Shown piece by piece: positions 25,625 to 39,070 of a DNA stretch of 64,000 nucleotides. Position 1 is the stretch's first letter, and the number at the start of each line of letters is the position of its first letter. The notes under the pieces were generated by a model that saw only the letters and a program-made list of their open reading frames with translations, ran no database searches and had not been told where the DNA came from. Source of the stretch: Anisus vortex (lineage: Eukaryota; Mollusca; Gastropoda; Planorbidae); the NCBI GenBank assembly GCA_949126835.1, contig OX421492.1:43550998-43614997 (forward strand). The letters run 5' to 3'. The position numbers and the translations under genes were made by a program.

Positions 25625-25945
25625 TACATTTATATAAGTGAACTAAACAAATACATTTATATAAGTGAACTAAACAAATACATTTATATTAGTGAACTAA
25701 ACAAATACATTTATATAAGTGAACTAAAAAATACATTCATACAAGTGAACTAAACAAATACATTCATACAAGTGAACTAAACAAATACATTCATATGAGT
25801 GAACTAAGTAATTATTCTACATTAATATCGTTTTATTAAAGTGAACTAAATAATTACATAAAAATAATGAAATAAATAAGTACATTAATATAAGTCAACT
25901 CAATAAATACACTACTACAAATGAATTAAATATAAACATTGTATA
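25625..25945 (+). repeat. 27-bp minisatellite
   Basis: Units AGTGAACTAAACAAATACAT plus TTATATA, decaying rightward to the SINE; weak copies resume at 26163-26225. Confidence 0.88.
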
Positions 25946-26165
25946 TACAGAAGGTACTGGGTTCGAATCCTGGTGAAGGCTTTGATTTTTTCCCTTGACT
26001 AGAGGGTGTCCCTGAGTCGACCCAGCTCTTTAACATTAGTTGGGGTAAAATAAAGGCGCCTGGGCATTGTGTTGGCATAATATCCCCTAGTATGCCGTGG
26101 CCACTGAAACGGGTGAAAGCTGTTCCACCGGCCTTATGATCAATTTGATCGGACGGGTACTTTAC
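25945..26165 (+). mobile_element. tRNA-derived SINE (5'-truncated head, conserved core)
   Basis: B box GGTTCGAATCC at 25960-25970; the A box is missing or decayed. The body includes ACCCAGCTCT...CATTAGTTGGGG...AAAGGCGCCTGG and ends near GACGGGTACTTTACA. The body resembles core domains of SINEs I associate with molluscs (from memory, not searched). It sits in the 27-bp minisatellite. Confidence 0.65.
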
Positions 26166-26229
26166 ATTAAGACAAGTGAAATAAATACATTCATATAGAT
26201 CAAATTAACAATTAACATCAATTACATTA

Positions 26230-26696
26230 TAACGAGTCCATACATTTTAAGCTAAAGGACATTAGATAGAATAGACTTGTTCTGCTTTGTAATTGTTTAT
26301 ATGAATTAGTTGATCAATAGTTCAATCAATTTCATTGGTACACTACTTAGACTGAATGTGAACAATTGTCCGTAGCCTACATGTGTCTGTTGTATCCTGC
26401 TAGTTAGTTACCCAATTGAAAAAAAAGTTTACAAAGACATTTAGATCTAGACTTTATACAGTTGCCCTAATCTCGCTAAAACAAAAAAACATATAATTCA
26501 GGTATATACATACTTTGATCATAGAAAAAATAAGTTTAGATAAAAGAAACCTTTTTAGTCTACAATAGTTTGGTCGTGTAAGTTTTTGTGTAAATTATAT
26601 TCTGACGTGTGAGTTGGCATAAAATTGAACTCATTATATATCTATTTTTAAAGTAGCTAAACCAAATCTGTAGTGAGTTTATTTAAATATTGAAAA
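26230..26696. other. AT-rich unique sequence
   Basis: No repeat or coding structure seen. Confidence 0.5.
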
Positions 26697-27105
26697 CCCG
26701 TACCCGTATGTAGAAATTAAACTAATCTTGTAGAATAATACCGATGTAGAAATGAAACTAATCCTGTAGAACAATACCGATGTAGAAATGAAAATAATCT
26801 TGTAGAATAATACCGATGTAGAAATGAAAATAATCTTGTAGAATAATACCGATGTAGAAATGAAACTAATCTTGTAGAATAATACCGATGTAGAAATAGA
26901 ACTTATCTTGTAGAACAATACCGATGTAGAAATTAAACTAATCTTGTAGAATAATACCGATGTAGAAATTAAACTAATCTTGTAGAATAATACCGATGTA
27001 GAAATGAAACTAATCTTGTAGAATAATACCGATGTAGAAATGAAACTAATCTTGTAGAACAATACCGATGTAGAAATGAAACTAATCTTGTAGAACAATA
27101 CACGT
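26697..27105 (-). repeat. 36-bp minisatellite, 11 units
   Basis: Units CCGATGTAGAAATGAAACTA plus ATCTTGTAGAATAATA. A detached piece, GTAGAACAATACCGATGT, lies at 27176-27193. A spurious 139-codon antisense frame results. Confidence 0.9.
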
Positions 27106-28019
27106 GTGTTTGTCCTCCGAATCCTAAAAGATTAGTCTCGATACGATCACTCCGGTGAAGTGAGGGTTAAAGTCTGTAGAACAATACCGATGTTAATGTG
27201 TACACCTTGCGTCAGGTATATTGCACCGTACAGCTGCTTTGTAGAATTATTCACCTCAGTAACCATTAGGGCCAGTCATCATTGTAGCTGGCAATTCAAG
27301 TAAAAAAACAGGAAATTCCCGGCACGATACAGAGAAGAAAATTCATGAGAAAGTTTTCACCCAGGCTGACCTTATAACCTTGCAAGTAGTCTCTTCTATT
27401 GTGTTGGGCCGGACTTGAAATGACCACAGTCAGCCAGGTAGAATAAACCTCTTTTGTCAGGACTCATCGCTGTTTTCTTTTTTCTTGTCACAGTTTCCTT
27501 TCAATTTTGCCGATTGCATTTGTGTGTTCCGTGCGAGTAGACTTTGCAGGGTCATGGGTGGGTGGAGACAAGTTGAAGGAGGAGGATGTCACGTGGCAGG
27601 ATGTGACGCAGGAGGCCAGCTATTTACGCTTGTGACACACATTTTTTGCTTGTGAATGACCGGTGAGAACTCAGGTCACGCGTGGGTAGTCTTGATGTCA
27701 TCAGTGAGTACATGCAGGAAGTGACCTAAACCTTACGTCCGTAGTTTTTTCTTCGAGCCAGGAAATACTCGGCTACCTAATATTACAAACTGTTCGTGAC
27801 TTGGTTGTTAAATCAAAGTGGGAGTGTTGCGTTGCTGGTCATCTTGCTGGCGGATATTACAGTCATAGTCACTGTAGCTTGAAAAACGTTTTTAAAATAC
27901 AGCCACATGTTCAAACTGCGACAGAGAAATTATGTTCACACTGCCGAAAATTATTATCTTCTTACTGGCAAATTGTCGTTTGTTCATACAGCCACAAAGT
28001 CAAAGGACCATCCACCGAC
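27106..28019. other. Unique island with E-box
   Basis: GC-richer DNA at 27110-27780 with GTCACGTG (27598). Open frames at 27801-28125 run into the 34-bp array and show no domain. Confidence 0.45.
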
Positions 28020-28640
28020 GAAGTTCATTCTATTCCTTCCTATATTTATATGTATAGTTCATTCTATGTCTTCCTATATTTATATGTATAGTTCATTCTA
28101 TTTCTTCCTATATTTATATGTATAGTTCATTCTATTTCTTCCTATATTTATATGTATAGTTCATTCTATTTTCTTCCTATATTTATATGTATAGTTCATT
28201 CTATTTCTTCCTATATTTATATGTATAGTTCATTCTATTTCCTCCTATTTTATATGTTTAGTTCATTCTATTTCCTCCTATTTTATATGTTTAGTTCATT
28301 CTATTTCTTCCTATATTTATATGTATAGTTCATTCTATTTCTTCCTATATTTATATGTATAGTTCATTCTATTTCTTCCTATATTTATATGTATAGTTAA
28401 TTCTATTTCTTCCTATATTTATATGTATAGTTCATTCTATGTCTTCCTATATTTATATGTATAGTTCATTCTATTTCTTCCTATATTTATATGTATAGTT
28501 CATTCTATTTCTTCCTATATTTATATGTATAGTTAATTCTATTTCTTCCTATATTTATATGTATAGTTCATTCTATGTCTTCCTATATTTATATGTTTAG
28601 TTCATTCTATTCCCTCCTATATCTGTAGGCCTATAGTTTA
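28020..28640 (+). repeat. 34-bp minisatellite, about 18 units
   Basis: TTCATTCTATTTCTTCCTAT plus ATTTATATGTATAG, with CCTCCTATTTTATATG and GTCTTCC variants. Confidence 0.92.
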
Positions 28641-29284
28641 TTATATTTACCTCCTATATTCATCTGTTTATATTCTATTCCTGCTTAATTTATTTGCTTT
28701 TTATTGTGTTGTTATTCTTGCCTGAGTTCTTTCAATTACAAACTAAATTGTTTTGTTTTTTATTGCCTAAACAAAGAAATCCAAAGCCTAATACATGTTA
28801 TTTAATCCCAAACACTCAATAAAACATGTTCTACTATAAAGGAGTCAGTAGTAGTTTTTAATATTATGTTTTCATTTTTTGTTTCATTAATCTGTTTGAA
28901 TAACAAAAATATTCATCAATAAGTTCGCACCTATTTCAATTGAAGCCAAGCCATATCCTCTCCACTGTTGTCCACGGAAATTTCATCTAGCTCTTAAACA
29001 ATCAATTCTAGCCGTCTCTTAGTGGAGGCAGGGGAAATAATCGCTGTTACAGGGGGAGACTACCATGTTAGCCAGTACACACTGATTGGATGACTTAGAA
29101 CAAAAGGAAAAAAGCGAATCATTGTGAAACTAGCCTCTGGTCATAGACTGTCTGGGGGAAGGGAGGGGTGTGCAGGAGGGGGGGGGGTGGTACCAGACAC
29201 TCAATTTTCAACTACCAAAAGTATCTATTACATGAAACTTGCAGTCTTTGTAGTAGAAAGGTAAACATGTTAATGACATGCCAA
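28641..29284. other. Unique sequence
   Basis: AT-rich DNA followed by a G-rich tract at 29153-29190. Nothing recognised. Confidence 0.5.
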
Positions 29285-29632
29285 GGGTGTCCACTAGTTG
29301 TGTCCACTAGTTGTGTCCACTAGTTGTGTCCACAAGTTGTGTCCACTAGTTGTGTCCCCTAGTTGTGTCCCCTAGTTGTGTCCACTAGTTGTGTCCACTA
29401 GTTGTGTCCACTAGTTGTTGTGTCCACTAGTTGTTGTGTCCACTAGTTGTGTCCACTAGTTGTGTCCACTAGTTGTTGTGTCCACTAGTTTTGTCCACTA
29501 GTTGTGTCCACTAGTTGTGTCCACTAGTTGTGTCCACTAGTTGTGTCCACTAGTTGTGTCCACTAGTTGTTGTGTCCACTAGTTTTGTCCACTAGTTGTG
29601 TTCACTGGTTGTGTCCACTAGTTGTGTCCAAG
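29285..29632 (+). repeat. 13-bp minisatellite, about 25 units
   Basis: TTGTGTCCACTAG units, some extended by TTG to 16 bp. Confidence 0.92.
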
Positions 29633-30844
29633 GCACTAATGAGTTGACCTTAGTTGTCCGATCGTCTTGTTCTATACAAAGAAATATAACGTATTACCTA
29701 GATTCTAGACTGCCAATAATTAGTTATATAGACTTCATAAATTGCTAGTCATTGTGTATAGTCTAATGAAAAATATGCATTTGTTTATATTTCATATAGA
29801 AAAACTATTATCTATTAAGTAACAAAATATTCATAATTTTAATTGCCTTTTATTTGGAAACTTTCTTGCCAATCAGAAAAAAAAGCCGGTCGTATGATTT
29901 GGAAAAACAACAAGTATAAATTTTAAAAGCTGATTTGTTGTTTGTTCCATAGTATTTGTTTTGTTTGTTGATGATGATTTACCTTGTACATTTAAATATT
30001 GCTGCCCATAATGTGTATGTTGGTTAATCTTTTCATTTAAATATTGCTGCATTAATGTGTATGAGGATTATTCTTGTGATGTAAATATTGGTGCAATAAT
30101 GTGTATGTTTATTTGCTCTTTTACAAGTGTGTATGGATTTTATCTCCATTGATGGATGAATTTATCTTTATTGATCTATATAAAGGAAAGGTTATTGGCG
30201 TGTACAAAGTGAATAACTTCATCCAATACAAAGATCACTTACTGCACACAAAAAGTCTGCTGAACAAAAGTTGATTGGAATATCATGTTGGGAAAAGGTG
30301 GCAAAGCAAACAGTTAGAATGAGAAGGAATAAAACTGGTGACCTCAAGGTCTTTAAGTCCGTTGGGATTTCACAGTGAGCTGGTTAACGTAGTGAATTGA
30401 TCAATTGAACAATCTATTGATGCTTTGTGATAACTCTAGTGTAAACAGTCAGTGGCGTAGACAACAGCAGTCATAGGCGGAGACCACTTTATTACTGATG
30501 TACTGGAGGGAGGTATTTCGTTTATTTTTTTTTAAATGGCCCGCATGAAATTGTGTTGGGGCCAGTTTCCAGTTTCTGTTTTATTGTCTCCGCTGATGAA
30601 CAATGGAAGGCGGTATTAGATTGAAGGGATGTAACTCCACAGACTTCCGCCCCTGGGGACAGGATGGGTTACAGGCACATGGCCTTGTGGTGACACACAT
30701 CACCGGGTAGCGGACCCTGCGGTGACACACATCATCGGGTAAGCGGACCTTGCATGGGGTGTGCGGAGGGCAAGTTCAGCGGTCACGTGTCATGCTGAGA
30801 CACTCTGACGTAATATTACTATTTACTTAAATAAAGAAACAATT
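29633..30844. other. Unique sequence with GC-richer right part
   Basis: 30280-30800 is GC-richer and holds two copies of GGTGACACACATCA (30690 and 30721) and GTCACGTG (30782). Confidence 0.45.
30000..30115 (+). repeat. Three degenerate copies of about 50 bp
   Basis: TTTAAATATTGCTGC and ATAATGTGTATG recur at 29991, 30036 and 30082. Confidence 0.7.
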
Positions 30845-31775
30845 TGTGTGATAATTATTTACATGTATTTTATCTTCTAGTTACATTAAGTCAAAATTTA
30901 CATGTAAGCTTATTTTATCTTCTAATTACATTAAGTAAAAATTTACATGTATTTTATCTTCTAGTTACATTAAGTCAAAATTTAAATGTAAGCTTATTTT
31001 ATCTTCTAATTACATTAAGTAAAAATTTACATGTATTTTATCTTCTAGTTACATTAAGTAAAAGTTTACATGTATTTTATCTTCTAGTTACATTAAGTAA
31101 AAATTTATATGTATTTTATCTTCTAGTTACATTAAGTCAAAATTTACATGTATTTTATCTTCTAGTTACATTAAGTAAAAATTTACATGTATTTTATCTT
31201 CTAGTTACATTAAGTAAAAATTTACATGTATTTTATCTTCTAGTTACATTACGTAAAAGTCTACATGTATTTTATCTTCTAGTTACATTAAGTAAAAATT
31301 TACATGTATTTTATCTTCTAGTTACATTAAGTAAAAGTTTACATGTATTTTATGTTCTAATTACATTAAGTAAAAATTTACATGTATTTTAACTTCTAGT
31401 TACATTATGTAAAAGTTTACATGTATTTTATCTTCTAGTTACATTAAGTAAAAATTTACATGTATTTTATCTTCTAATTACATTAAGTAAAAATTTACAT
31501 GTATTTTATCTTCTAGTTACATTAAGTAAAAATTTACATGTATTTTATCTTCTAGTTACATTATGTAAAAGTTTTCATGTATTTTATCTTCTAGTTACAT
31601 TAAGTAAAAATTTACATGTATTTTATCTTCTAGTTACATCAAGTAAAAGTTTACATGTATTTTATCTTCTAGTTACATTAAGTAAAAATTTATATGTATT
31701 TTATCTTCTAGTTACATTAAGTCAAAATTTACATGTATTTTATCTTCTAGTTACATTAAGTAAAAATTGAACTAG
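30845..31775 (+). repeat. 39-bp minisatellite, about 23 units
   Basis: Units contain TTACATGTATTTTATCTTCT and AGTTACATTAAGTAAAAA. The first few alternate with a longer form containing AAGCTTATTTTATC. 39 is divisible by three, giving a spurious 182-codon frame. Confidence 0.92.
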
Positions 31776-31809
31776 ATCTAAATACTTCTTGTTTTACTTA
31801 CGATAGCTT

Positions 31810-33400
31810 ATTAATGTTTCATTCAATGTGTCACAGTATCATTCAATGTAACCATGTATCATTCATTGTGTCCATGTAATGCATGTATCCGTCAATATGT
31901 TCATGTATCATTCAATGTGTCAATGTATTATTCAATGTATCCATGTATATTCAATGAGTCACTGTATCATTCAATGTATCACTGTATCATTCAATGTGTC
32001 AATGTATTATTCAATGTATCCATGTATCATTCAATGAGTCACTGTATCATTCAATGTATCACTGTATCATTCAATGTGTCAATGTATCATTCAATGTATC
32101 CATGCATCATTCAATGTGTAACTGTATCATTCAATGTGTCACTGTATCATTCAATGTAACCATGTATCATTCATTGAGTCCAAATATCTTCAATATATTC
32201 ATGTATCATTCAATGTGTCGATGTATCATTCAATGTATCCATGTATCATTCAATGTGTCACTGTATCATTCAATGGTTCACTGTATTATCAATGTATTCA
32301 TGTTTTATTCAATATATCAATATATCATTCAATATTTCAACGTATCATTCAATGTGTCACTGTATCATTCAATGTATCCATGTATCATTCAATTTGCCAC
32401 TGTATCATTCAATGTGTCACTGTATCATTCAATGTAACCATGTATCATTCATTGTGTCCATGTATCCTTCAAAATGTTCACGTATCCTTCAATTTGTCGA
32501 TGTATCATTCAATGTATCCATGTATCATTCAATGTGTCACTGTATCATTCAATGGTTCACTGTATAATTCAATGTGTCACTGTATCATTCAATGTGCCAC
32601 TGTAGCATTCAATGTGTCACCGTATCATTCAATGTGTCACTGTATCATCTGTATCATTCAATGTATTTATGTTTCATTCAATTTATCACTGAATCATTTA
32701 AAGTGTCACTGTATCATTCAATGTGTCAAAGTATCATTCAATGTGTCAAAGTATCATTCAATGTGCCACTGTATCATTCAATGTGTCACTGTAGTATTCA
32801 ATGTGTCAATGCATCATTCAATGGTTCACTGTATCATTCAATGTAACTGTATCATTCATTGTGTCCATGTATCCTTCAATATGTTCATGTATCATTCAAT
32901 GTGTCACTGTATCATTCAATGTGTCACTTTAGTATTCAATGTGTCACTGTAGCATTCAATGTGTCACTGTATCATTCAATGTGTCAAAGTATCATTCAAT
33001 GTGTCACTGTATCATTCAATGTGTCACTGTAACATTTAATGTGTCAAAGTATCATTCAATGTGCCACTGTATCATTCAATGTGTCAATGTATCTTTCAAT
33101 GTGTCAAAGTATTATTCAATGTGCCACTGTATCATTCAATGTGTCAATGTATCTTTCAATGTGTCAAAGTATCATTCAATGTGCCACTGTATCATTCAAT
33201 GTGCCACTGTATCATTCAATATGTCACTGTAACATTTAATGTGTCAATGTATCATTTAATGTGTCACTGTAACATTTAATGTGTCAATGTATCATTCAAT
33301 GTGTCACTGTAGCATTCAATGTGTCATTGTATCGTTCAATGTGTCAATGTATCTTTCAATGTGCCAATGTATCATTCAACGAATCTATTTATCATTCTAT
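31810..33400 (+). repeat. 20-bp minisatellite, about 78 units
   Basis: Degenerate units around TGTATCATTCAATGTGTCAC, with frequent CCATG, CAATG and CAAAG variants. Overlapping frames reading HSMCHCIIQCV-like peptides are by-products. Confidence 0.9.
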
Positions 33401-33624
33401 TGTCCATCAAAAGCATGGCTCAACTTAAGTCCACTCATCTTACCATTATCCACTCAAATTGACATTATCCACTCGTAAAGTTAGTGGCCACTGGAATTCC
33501 AATCTTTAGTAAGACGCAGATGGCTACTGGAAATATTGACCAATTGTTTTGGTTACTTAGTCTCTACTTGACCAGTTTGACCAGACGGTGCTGTGAAGTA
33601 GATGACTTCATTCCACTGAACATC

Positions 33625-34950
33625 ACGGATACATTCAGACATACATTAAAGTATCACAGATATACTCAGACATACATTAAAGTATCACAGATATACTCAG
33701 ATATACATTAAAGTATCACAGATATATTCAGATATACATTAAAGTATTACCGATATATTCAGATATACATTAAAGTATTACCGATATATTCAGACATACA
33801 TTAAAGTATCACAGATATATTCAGACATACATTAAAGTATCACATATATATTCAGACATACATTAAAGTATCACATATATATTCAGACATACATTAAAGT
33901 ATCACAGATATATTCAGACATACATTAAAGTATCACAGATATATTCAGACATACATTAAAGTATCACAGATATATTCAGACATACATTAAAGTATCACAG
34001 ATATATTCAGACATACATTAAAGTATCACAGATATATTCAGGCATACATTAAAGTATCAAAGATATACTCAGACATACATTAAAGTATCACATATATATT
34101 CTGATATACATTAAAGTATCACAGATATATTCAGACATACATTAAAGTATCACAGATATATTCAGACATACATTAAAGTATCAAAGATATATTCAGACAT
34201 ACATTAAAGTATCACAGATATATTCAGACATACATTAAAGTATCACAGATATATTCAGACATACATTAAAGTATCACAGATATATTCAGGCATACATTAA
34301 AGTATCACAGATATACTCAGACATACATTAAAGTATCACATATATATTCTGATATACATTAAAGAATCACAGATATATTCAGACATACATTAAAGTATCA
34401 CAGATATATTCAGGCATACATTAAAGTATCACAGATATATTCAGACATACATTAAAGTATCACAGATATATTCAGGCATACATTAAAGTATCACAGATAT
34501 ATTCAGGGATACATTAAAGTATCACAGATATACTCAGACATACATTAAAGTATCACATATATATTCTAATATACATTAAAGTATCACAGATATATTCAGA
34601 CATACATTAAAGTATCACAGATATATTCAGACATACATTAAAGTATCACAGATATATTCAGGCATACATTAAAGTATCACAGATATATTCAGACATACAT
34701 TAAAGTATCACAGATATATTCAGACATACATTAAAGTATCACAGATATATTCAGACATACATTAAAGTATCACATATATATTCAGACATACATTAAAGTA
34801 TCACATTTATATTCAGACATACATTAAAGTATCACAGATATATTCAGACATACATTAAAGTATCACAGATATATTCAGACATACATTAAAGTATCACAGA
34901 TATATTCAGACATACATTAAAGTATCACAGATATATTCAGGCATTACATA
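33625..34950 (+). repeat. 31-bp minisatellite, about 42 units
   Basis: Units read TATCACAGATATATTCAGAC followed by ATACATTAAAG, with GGCAT, CTGAT and CATATAT variants that recur in the same order, suggesting block duplications. Confidence 0.92.
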
Positions 34951-37324
34951 ACAAAAAGCAAAGCTACAAAGGTTACACTCAAGAATTAAACCTCAATATA
35001 GAGTTTTTTTTAATCTTTTTTTATCTTTTATTTGGGCAGTTATTTCTTTCAGATTCTTCCATTCCTCCCTTCAATGCTCAGCTCTTAGACTCTCCCCCCC
35101 CCCCACCACCCACCCCCTTCAATCCATACTCAGACTTGTCTGCAGGCTGGAAATGAAAAATGTTTATTTAATAAATCTTTCAGTTTTTTTTATATTTGAA
35201 TTGAGTGAAAGGCAATTTACTAAAGATAGGAACAGGCCAAATAGCACAATAAAATGTTGATCTGAGAAAATAAATCTGGCCAGTTTACAAACGTAATAAC
35301 CTTTTCACTTTTTATGACATGGGACTTCCCCCCCCCCCCCCCAACACACGCCCCCTCCCTTTCTGTGACAAAGTGATTAGATACACCATCGATTCCCCTT
35401 CACGTTTTTAAAATATTACTTGCCACCCACAGTTGCTTCTCTACTCATTTATTCTTCTTTCTTTCTCTTTAACGTCCCCTCTATCCCCTCTTCCATCCCC
35501 TCCGCCTCTTCCATTCCCCTCTCTCCCTCCCCTTTCTCTCCCCCTCCCCCACTCCCCCTCCCTACCCCTTCCCCCCCCCTACAAGTTCTATATTTACAGT
35601 TTTTTTTTAAAATTTTCCTCCAATTCAAAAAATGGCTGAGGTTTCCTGGAGGTTTCTTGCCATTGCGCATGTCCTTTTAATTCACGCGCTGACAGCAGGT
35701 TCCACGAGGTTCTGACATGTCCATATTAGTGAGTTAACCCAAGCGCCTTTTTTTTTCCAGCCAGCTTTGCCAGGGTGATTGAGGTCGGCCCTGGATTTGA
35801 CCCCCACATCATTACCCACCCGGCCTGCCCTTACCTCAACCATACAAATTCATGGGTTAGCCCCGTCGTGTCATAACGTGAGGGGGAGAGGAAGCTGAAA
35901 AAATGTATACACTCCTCCTATCATTACTCCCCCCTCTCCCCTCCTCCGGCTGTTCATAACCTCCCTTCCCCTCTGGTCTGACAGAAAAGTGTAATAAGGC
36001 TGACCATGAATATTTCCAGGGCTATCGATCTGAGATGATCCGGCACAATCTAATGCCTGTTTACATACCGGTAATGAATCCTCCATCACGACTCGCCGAC
36101 TGACCGCTGTCCACAAATTGACCACATGGATACTAGGAGAGATAAGGATGTCTCGGAACAGTCCGGATTACAGTGCTAAATGTCCCGGGAGATATTGCTA
36201 GCAAGTTGTCCAACATTACAGTTAGAGTTGGCCAATAGTGGCTACACAATAACGGATGGACGCAGCATTTCTTTTTAATAAACAATGGTATCTGCGTAGT
36301 TTTTTTAGGTCGTTTTATTTCTTATGATGTGTGTATTATAAGATTTTTTGTATGATATAGATCTAGATCTACTATGTCACATAGTTTACTAGTTACTCTA
36401 CCAAATGATATTATAAACTGTATATTATATGATACATTATACTTTTTTAAATTTAATACACAACATGAAGTTGTTTTTTCACATAATATAATATTCAGAG
36501 TGATAGATTGAATGATATAGTATAATTAAATCAATCTTATTGTATACTCTTCTGTATATTTTTGAAAGTCAGCAGCCTACATGGCATGACCTTGAGAAAC
36601 GTGCCTGTTCACTAAGCTTGAAGAATCAGGTCAATGAATGAGAAGACCAGAACTGTGTATCTTGCCATGGATAACCTAAGGCAACAATATCCTTGGCTCA
36701 GCCTTCTAGCCTCATTGGGTCCACTGGAAGAGTCACCAGTTCTCCAACAGAAAGACAAACGACATTTAATCTTCACCTAACTAATAAACCTGTCCAGTTC
36801 CCCCCTCCCTTACCCACACAGCCCAAAATACACCCCCTCCCTCCCCCACCCCACGTTCAACCATCGCCATTGCCATCGAAAAGAGCGGTTGCAAGAATCG
36901 GACATAGAAACAGTGGAACGCTCTTAGACTTTCTCATTTGATGGTCGCAGAAACTCATCTCATCGTCCTCGGTCCCAGCCTCGCTCTGTGTGGCTTGTCA
37001 TCATAAAACATTTCTGCCTTTACAAATTCAACCTTTTCTTTCTTTCTTTGTATTCTTTTTTTATTCTTCTGCTTGAACTTGACAATTTGTTTTCACACAC
37101 ACAGAAACATTGGACTATGTGGCTGGTAATGGGCAAAGTTTCTCCCACTTGGCAACCGCTTTAAGAAAAAAACGTTTTTAGCGAAATAATTTCATAGTTG
37201 GAAAGAAAATCTTATTTCCTTTCTATATTAAGCGAAAATACGATAATAACAAATGTATTTATGTACTATAAATGTATTTATTAAAGAACATGTTATTCCT
37301 ATCACATATGTGCATGAAATAATA
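34951..37324. other. Longest unique stretch of the gene-poor half
   Basis: C-runs (35095 and 35330) and pyrimidine-rich DNA (35440-35590) are followed by a GC-richer island (35640-36250) with TGACCGCTGTCC (36101), then AT-rich DNA. Pro/Ser-rich open frames are compositional. No gene recognised. Confidence 0.45.
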
Positions 37325-39070
37325 TGTGATGGCCTATATTATGTGTTAACAATATAACATGTGATGGCCTATATTATGTGTTAACAATATAACATGTGAT
37401 GGCCTATATTATGTGTTAACAATATAACATGTGATGGCCTATATTATGTGTTAACAATATAACATGTGATGGCCTATATTATGTGTTAACAATATAACAT
37501 GTGATGGCCTATATTATGTGTTAACAATATAACATGTGATGGCCTATATTATGTGTTAACAATATAACATGTGATGGCCTATATTATGTGTTAACAATAT
37601 AACATGTGATGGCCTATATTATGTGTTAACAATATAACATGTGATGGCCTATATTATGTGTTAACAATATAACATGTGATGGCCTATATTATGTGTTAAC
37701 AATATAACATGTGATGGCCTATATTATGTGTTAACAATATAACATGTGATGGCCTATATTATGTGTTAACAATATAACATGTGATGGCCTATATTATGTG
37801 TTAACAATATAACATGTGATGGCCTATATTATGTGTTAACAATATAACATGTGATGGCCTATATTATGTGTTAACAATATAACATGTGATGGCCTATATT
37901 ATGTGTTAACAATATAACATGTGATGGCCTATATTATGTGTTAACAATATAACATGTGATGGCCTATATTATGTGTTAACAATATAACATGTGATGGCCT
38001 ATATTATGTGTTAACAATATAACATGTGATGGCCTATATTATGTGTTAACAATATAACATGTGATGGCCTATATTATGTGTTAACAATATAACATGTGAT
38101 GGCCTATATTATGTGTTAACAATATAATATGTGATGGCCTATATTATGTGTTAACAATATAACATGTGATGGCCTATATTATGTGTTAACAATATAACAT
38201 GTGATGGCCTATATTATGTGTTAACAATATAACATGTGATGGCCTATATTATGTGTTAACAATATAACATGTGATGGCCTATATTATGTGTTAACAATAT
38301 AACATGTGATGTCCTATATTATGTGTTAACAATATAACATGTGATGTCCTATCCAATGTCTTAATAATATAACATGTGATGTCACATCCCCTGTGTTAAT
38401 AATATAACATGTGATGGCCTATATTATGTGTTAACAATATAACATGTGATGTCCTATCCAATGTCTTAATAATATAACATGTGATGTCACATCCCCTGTG
38501 TTAATAATATAACATGTGATGTCACATCCCCTGTGTTAATAATATAACATGTGATGACCTATGCCATGTGTTAATAATCTAACATGTGATGTCATACTCC
38601 TTGTCTTAATAATATAACATGCTATGTCCTATCGCATGCGCTAATAATATAACATGCTATGTCCTATCCCATGTGCCAATAATATAACATGTTATGTCCT
38701 ATCCCATGTGCCAATAATATAACATGCTATGTCCTATCCCATGTGCTAATAATATAACATGTTATGTCCTATCCCATGTGCCAATAATATAACATGCTAT
38801 GTCCTATCGCATGCGCTAATAATATAACATGCTATGTCCTATCCCATGTGCTAATAATATAACATGTTATGTCCTATCCCATGTGCTAATAATATAACAT
38901 GTTATGTCCTATCCCATGTGCCAATAATATAACATGCTATGTCCTATCCCATGTGCTAATAATATAACATGTTATGTCCTATCCCATGTGCTAATAATAT
39001 AACATGCTATGTCCTATCCCATGTGCTAATAATATAACATGCTATGCCCTATCCCATGTTGTAATAATAT
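37325..39070 (+). repeat. 35-bp minisatellite with a uniform and a diverged half
   Basis: Units carry TAACATGTGATGGCCTATAT and ATGTGTTAACAATA. From 37325 to about 38330 copies are almost identical. From 38330 to 39070 they shift to TAACATG(C/T)TATGTCCTATCC forms. About 50 copies in all. Confidence 0.95.

Noticed and set aside
25950..25980. Possible tRNA gene from the GGTTCGAATCC box
   Set aside because: No A box or cloverleaf upstream; it is the B box of a SINE head.
26679..27098. 139-codon antisense frame (VLFYKISFISTS repeats)
   Set aside because: Translation of the 36-bp minisatellite.
30844..33479. Many open frames in the 39-bp and 20-bp arrays
   Set aside because: Low-complexity repeat translations with no domain.
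35420..35680. Pro/Ser-rich open frames
   Set aside because: Compositional result of a pyrimidine-rich tract.
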